DNA from: Paenibacillus sp. USDA918EY | GTDB taxonomy: Bacteria; Bacillota; Bacilli; Paenibacillales; Paenibacillaceae | Reading direction: 5' to 3' | Assembly (NCBI RefSeq): GCF_009870825.1 | Contig: NZ_WTWY01000020.1 | Location: forward strand, 1-64,000 | Length of the DNA: 64,000 nt | Shown here: positions 62,592 through 64,000 of the stretch, piece after piece | Position numbering within the stretch: position 1 is the stretch's first letter | Layout: each line of letters starts with the position of its first letter | Notes under the pieces: model-generated | Databases searched by the model: none | Seen by the model: the letters and a program-made list of their open reading frames with translations, nothing else | Told to the model about the DNA's origin: nothing | Program-made: the position numbers and the translations under genes

Positions 62592-63326
62592 TCATTCCTG
62601 CCCCTTCCTCGGGGCTACCATTTTGTAGCCAAGCCCCCTGACGTTCACAAGAAAGCGGGGATGGCCCGGGTCGGGTTCAATCTTTTTCCGCAGCCGGGAG
62701 ATATGGATTACAACGGTCTTCTCATCTCCGAGATAAGGTTCGTTCCAAACCGCTTCGTATAAGTGGCGCGTGCTGAAAATACGGTTCGGATGACGGCATA
62801 AAAATACGAGCAGTTCCCATTCGCGCGCCGGACATTCCACCCGCTTCCCGTCCACGATGAGCTCCCCGGCTTCAGGCTCAACCCGGAAATAGTTATAATC
62901 CAATGTTCCTGACTGGGCCGCTGCCGCCTTTTCCTCCCGCATCTTGTATTTCAAGCGGGCTTTAATGCGGGCAACAACCTCCAATGGGTTAAAAGGTTTG
63001 GTGATATAATCGTCTCCGCCGATGCCAAATCCCATCAGCTTGTCCAAATCGGTGTCCCTGGCGGTCAAAAAAAGAATCGGCGCTTCGGTCATTTTGCGCA
63101 TTTTCCGGCACACTTCGAAGCCGTCTTCATCCGGGAGCATCACATCCAGCACGATGACATCCACCGTGAGCACGGCCAACATTTGAAGCGCTTCGCTTCC
63201 GGTTCCCGCGCTGCGGATCTGCCGAAAACCTTCCTTCTTTAACACGGCGGTCAGCATGTCGCACAACCCCTGCTCATCGTCCACCAGCAATATGGAAATT
63301 TGATCGATAAAGTTTTTCTCCATCAC
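62592..63326 (-). CDS. OmpR-family response regulator
   Basis: A 244-residue regulator: receiver with acidic pocket LLVDDEQG, phospho-acceptor Asp in IVLDVMLPDEDGF near residue 59, and KPF; then a winged-helix C-terminus (VECPAREWELLVFLCRHPNR, VVIHISRLRKKIEPDPGHPR). GTG 63326 or ATG 63323 can serve as start; AAGGA lies 8-11 bases upstream. First gene of the two-component/ABC module. Confidence 0.93.
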   Translation of the reverse strand: MMEKNFIDQISILLVDDEQGLCDMLTAVLKKEGFRQIRSAGTGSEALQMLAVLTVDVIVLDVMLPDEDGFEVCRKMRKMTEAPILFLTARDTDLDKLMGFGIGGDDYITKPFNPLEVVARIKARLKYKMREEKAAAAQSGTLDYNYFRVEPEAGELIVDGKRVECPAREWELLVFLCRHPNRIFSTRHLYEAVWNEPYLGDEKTVVIHISRLRKKIEPDPGHPRFLVNVRGLGYKMVAPRKGQE

Positions 63327-63463
63327 TCTTTAATTCCTTTTAGTTCGACATCGTATTTAGCCGATGCCCAAAATGGTCGGATTGCGCATCGGCATATATG
63401 TATTATATAACAAATAAGGGAGAAAGAAGCACTCAGCCATTTCTTCATCATCTATGGGAAAAT

Positions 63464-63506
63464 AAAAAAAGCGCCCACGTTTGGATCAACAACCAGCATG
63501 AGCGCT
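63464..63506 (-). terminator. Terminator of the ABC exporter gene
   Basis: AGCGC/GCGCT stem with an imperfect upper part and a T7 run on the minus strand. Confidence 0.7.
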
Positions 63507-63523
63507 CAGGATTGGAGCATGCA

Positions 63524-64000
63524 CTATTCAGCCGAAGTGCTAACGAGTGGCGACCAATAAGCGTTTTTCTCCGTAGACTCGGAATCGTCAGTTGAACGAT
63601 AAGAGGAGGCTTGGATTTCAAACATTTCAGAATAGGTGCCATTTAACCTCATCAAGCTTTCATGCGTGCCTTCTTCAATAATTCGGCCGTTCTCCAATAA
63701 AATAATTTTGTCCGCCGTTCTGGCCGTGGAAAGTCTGTGGGATATGAATACTCCAATTTTATCGCAGGTCAGCTGCTCGAATTTTCCGAATACTTCCCGC
63801 TCGGAATGAGGGTCCAAATAAGAACTCGGCTCATCTAAAATATAGATATCCGCATTCCGCATAAAAGCTCTCGCAATGGCAACACGCTGCCACTGTCCGC
63901 CCGACAATTGCTGGCCATCCTCAAACCATTTTCCCAGAACCGTATTCAATTTATTCGGCAGGCGTTGAACCAATTCGGTAATTCCGGATTGCTCAACGGC
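63524..64000 (-). CDS. ABC exporter ATPase, C-terminal part (5' end outside window)
   Basis: The visible 158 codons hold the signature GQQLSGGQWQRVAIARAFMR, Walker B ADIYILDEPSSYLDPHSERE, H-loop IGVFISHRLSTARTADKIIL and the exporter-type tail EGTHESLMRLNGTYSEMFEI. This matches the nucleotide-binding domain of half- or full-size ABC exporters. The Walker A motif and any membrane domain lie beyond the right edge. Confidence 0.93.
   Translation of the reverse strand, partial: AVEQSGITELVQRLPNKLNTVLGKWFEDGQQLSGGQWQRVAIARAFMRNADIYILDEPSSYLDPHSEREVFGKFEQLTCDKIGVFISHRLSTARTADKIILLENGRIIEEGTHESLMRLNGTYSEMFEIQASSYRSTDDSESTEKNAYWSPLVSTSAE

Overview
The window looks like a chromosome segment of a Gram-positive, spore-forming bacterium of the Paenibacillus/Cohnella type. 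This rests on strong AGGAGG-type ribosome binding sites, frequent TTG and GTG starts, rho-independent terminators, and Bacillus-like neighbours (YerC, a YerB-like DUF3048 lipoprotein, DgkB and RlmCD close together; a DUF47-Pit pair; an ABC/two-component peptide-antibiotic module). No rRNA or canonical tRNA gene was seen. I made no database search; family calls come from motifs.

Layout. 1-3.5 kb: end of a tRNA-dihydrouridine synthase, a secreted CBM/crystallin/lysozyme-like protein, gene remnants and an SDR. 3.6-9.3 kb: an RNA-repair and quality-control island, with rtcB, a small ORF and a Ro60/Rsr gene preceded by three tandem Y-RNA-like elements; one of these contains a circularly permuted, nearly complete tRNA shape. 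Two WYL-domain regulators diverge from it. 9.4-15.5 kb: a minus-strand run of small unknown genes resembling an immunity-gene array, one split by an IS200/IS605 element (tnpA, tnpB), ending with a 730-residue protein. 15.5-22.8 kb: detoxification genes with local regulators (TetR/MFS, MmyB remnant, epoxide hydrolase, MarR/RidA/flavin monooxygenase). 23-35 kb: housekeeping genes (RlmCD, DgkB, CbiX, YerC, CorA, Pit/DUF47, YerB) and two DoxX paralogues; the second has two perfect FNR/CRP-type sites in its promoter. 35-40 kb: hydrolases and membrane or secreted proteins, two of them frameshifted. 40.1-42.2 kb: two related structured-RNA candidates next to an AT-rich AAA/TOPRIM (OLD-like) ATPase, a possible defence locus. 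43-51 kb: a catabolic cluster (FAD oxidoreductase, GntP/CitM-like transporter, hydantoinase/oxoprolinase, HExxH protein, RpiR regulator) interspersed with long tandem repeats. 51-58.8 kb: TetR/hydrolase pair, threonine dehydratase, an MhqO/MhqD-like pair, an SDR coupled to a small zinc-ribbon ORF, PEBP protein and GntR regulator. 59-64 kb: lantibiotic-protection-type ABC transporter with its two-component system, and the end of another ABC exporter.

The most interesting items are the triple Y-RNA/Rsr/RtcB/WYL locus, the paired structured RNAs beside the OLD-like ATPase, the zinc-ribbon ORF with an apparent ATA start, and a set of single-base frameshifts that are either assembly errors or real decay.
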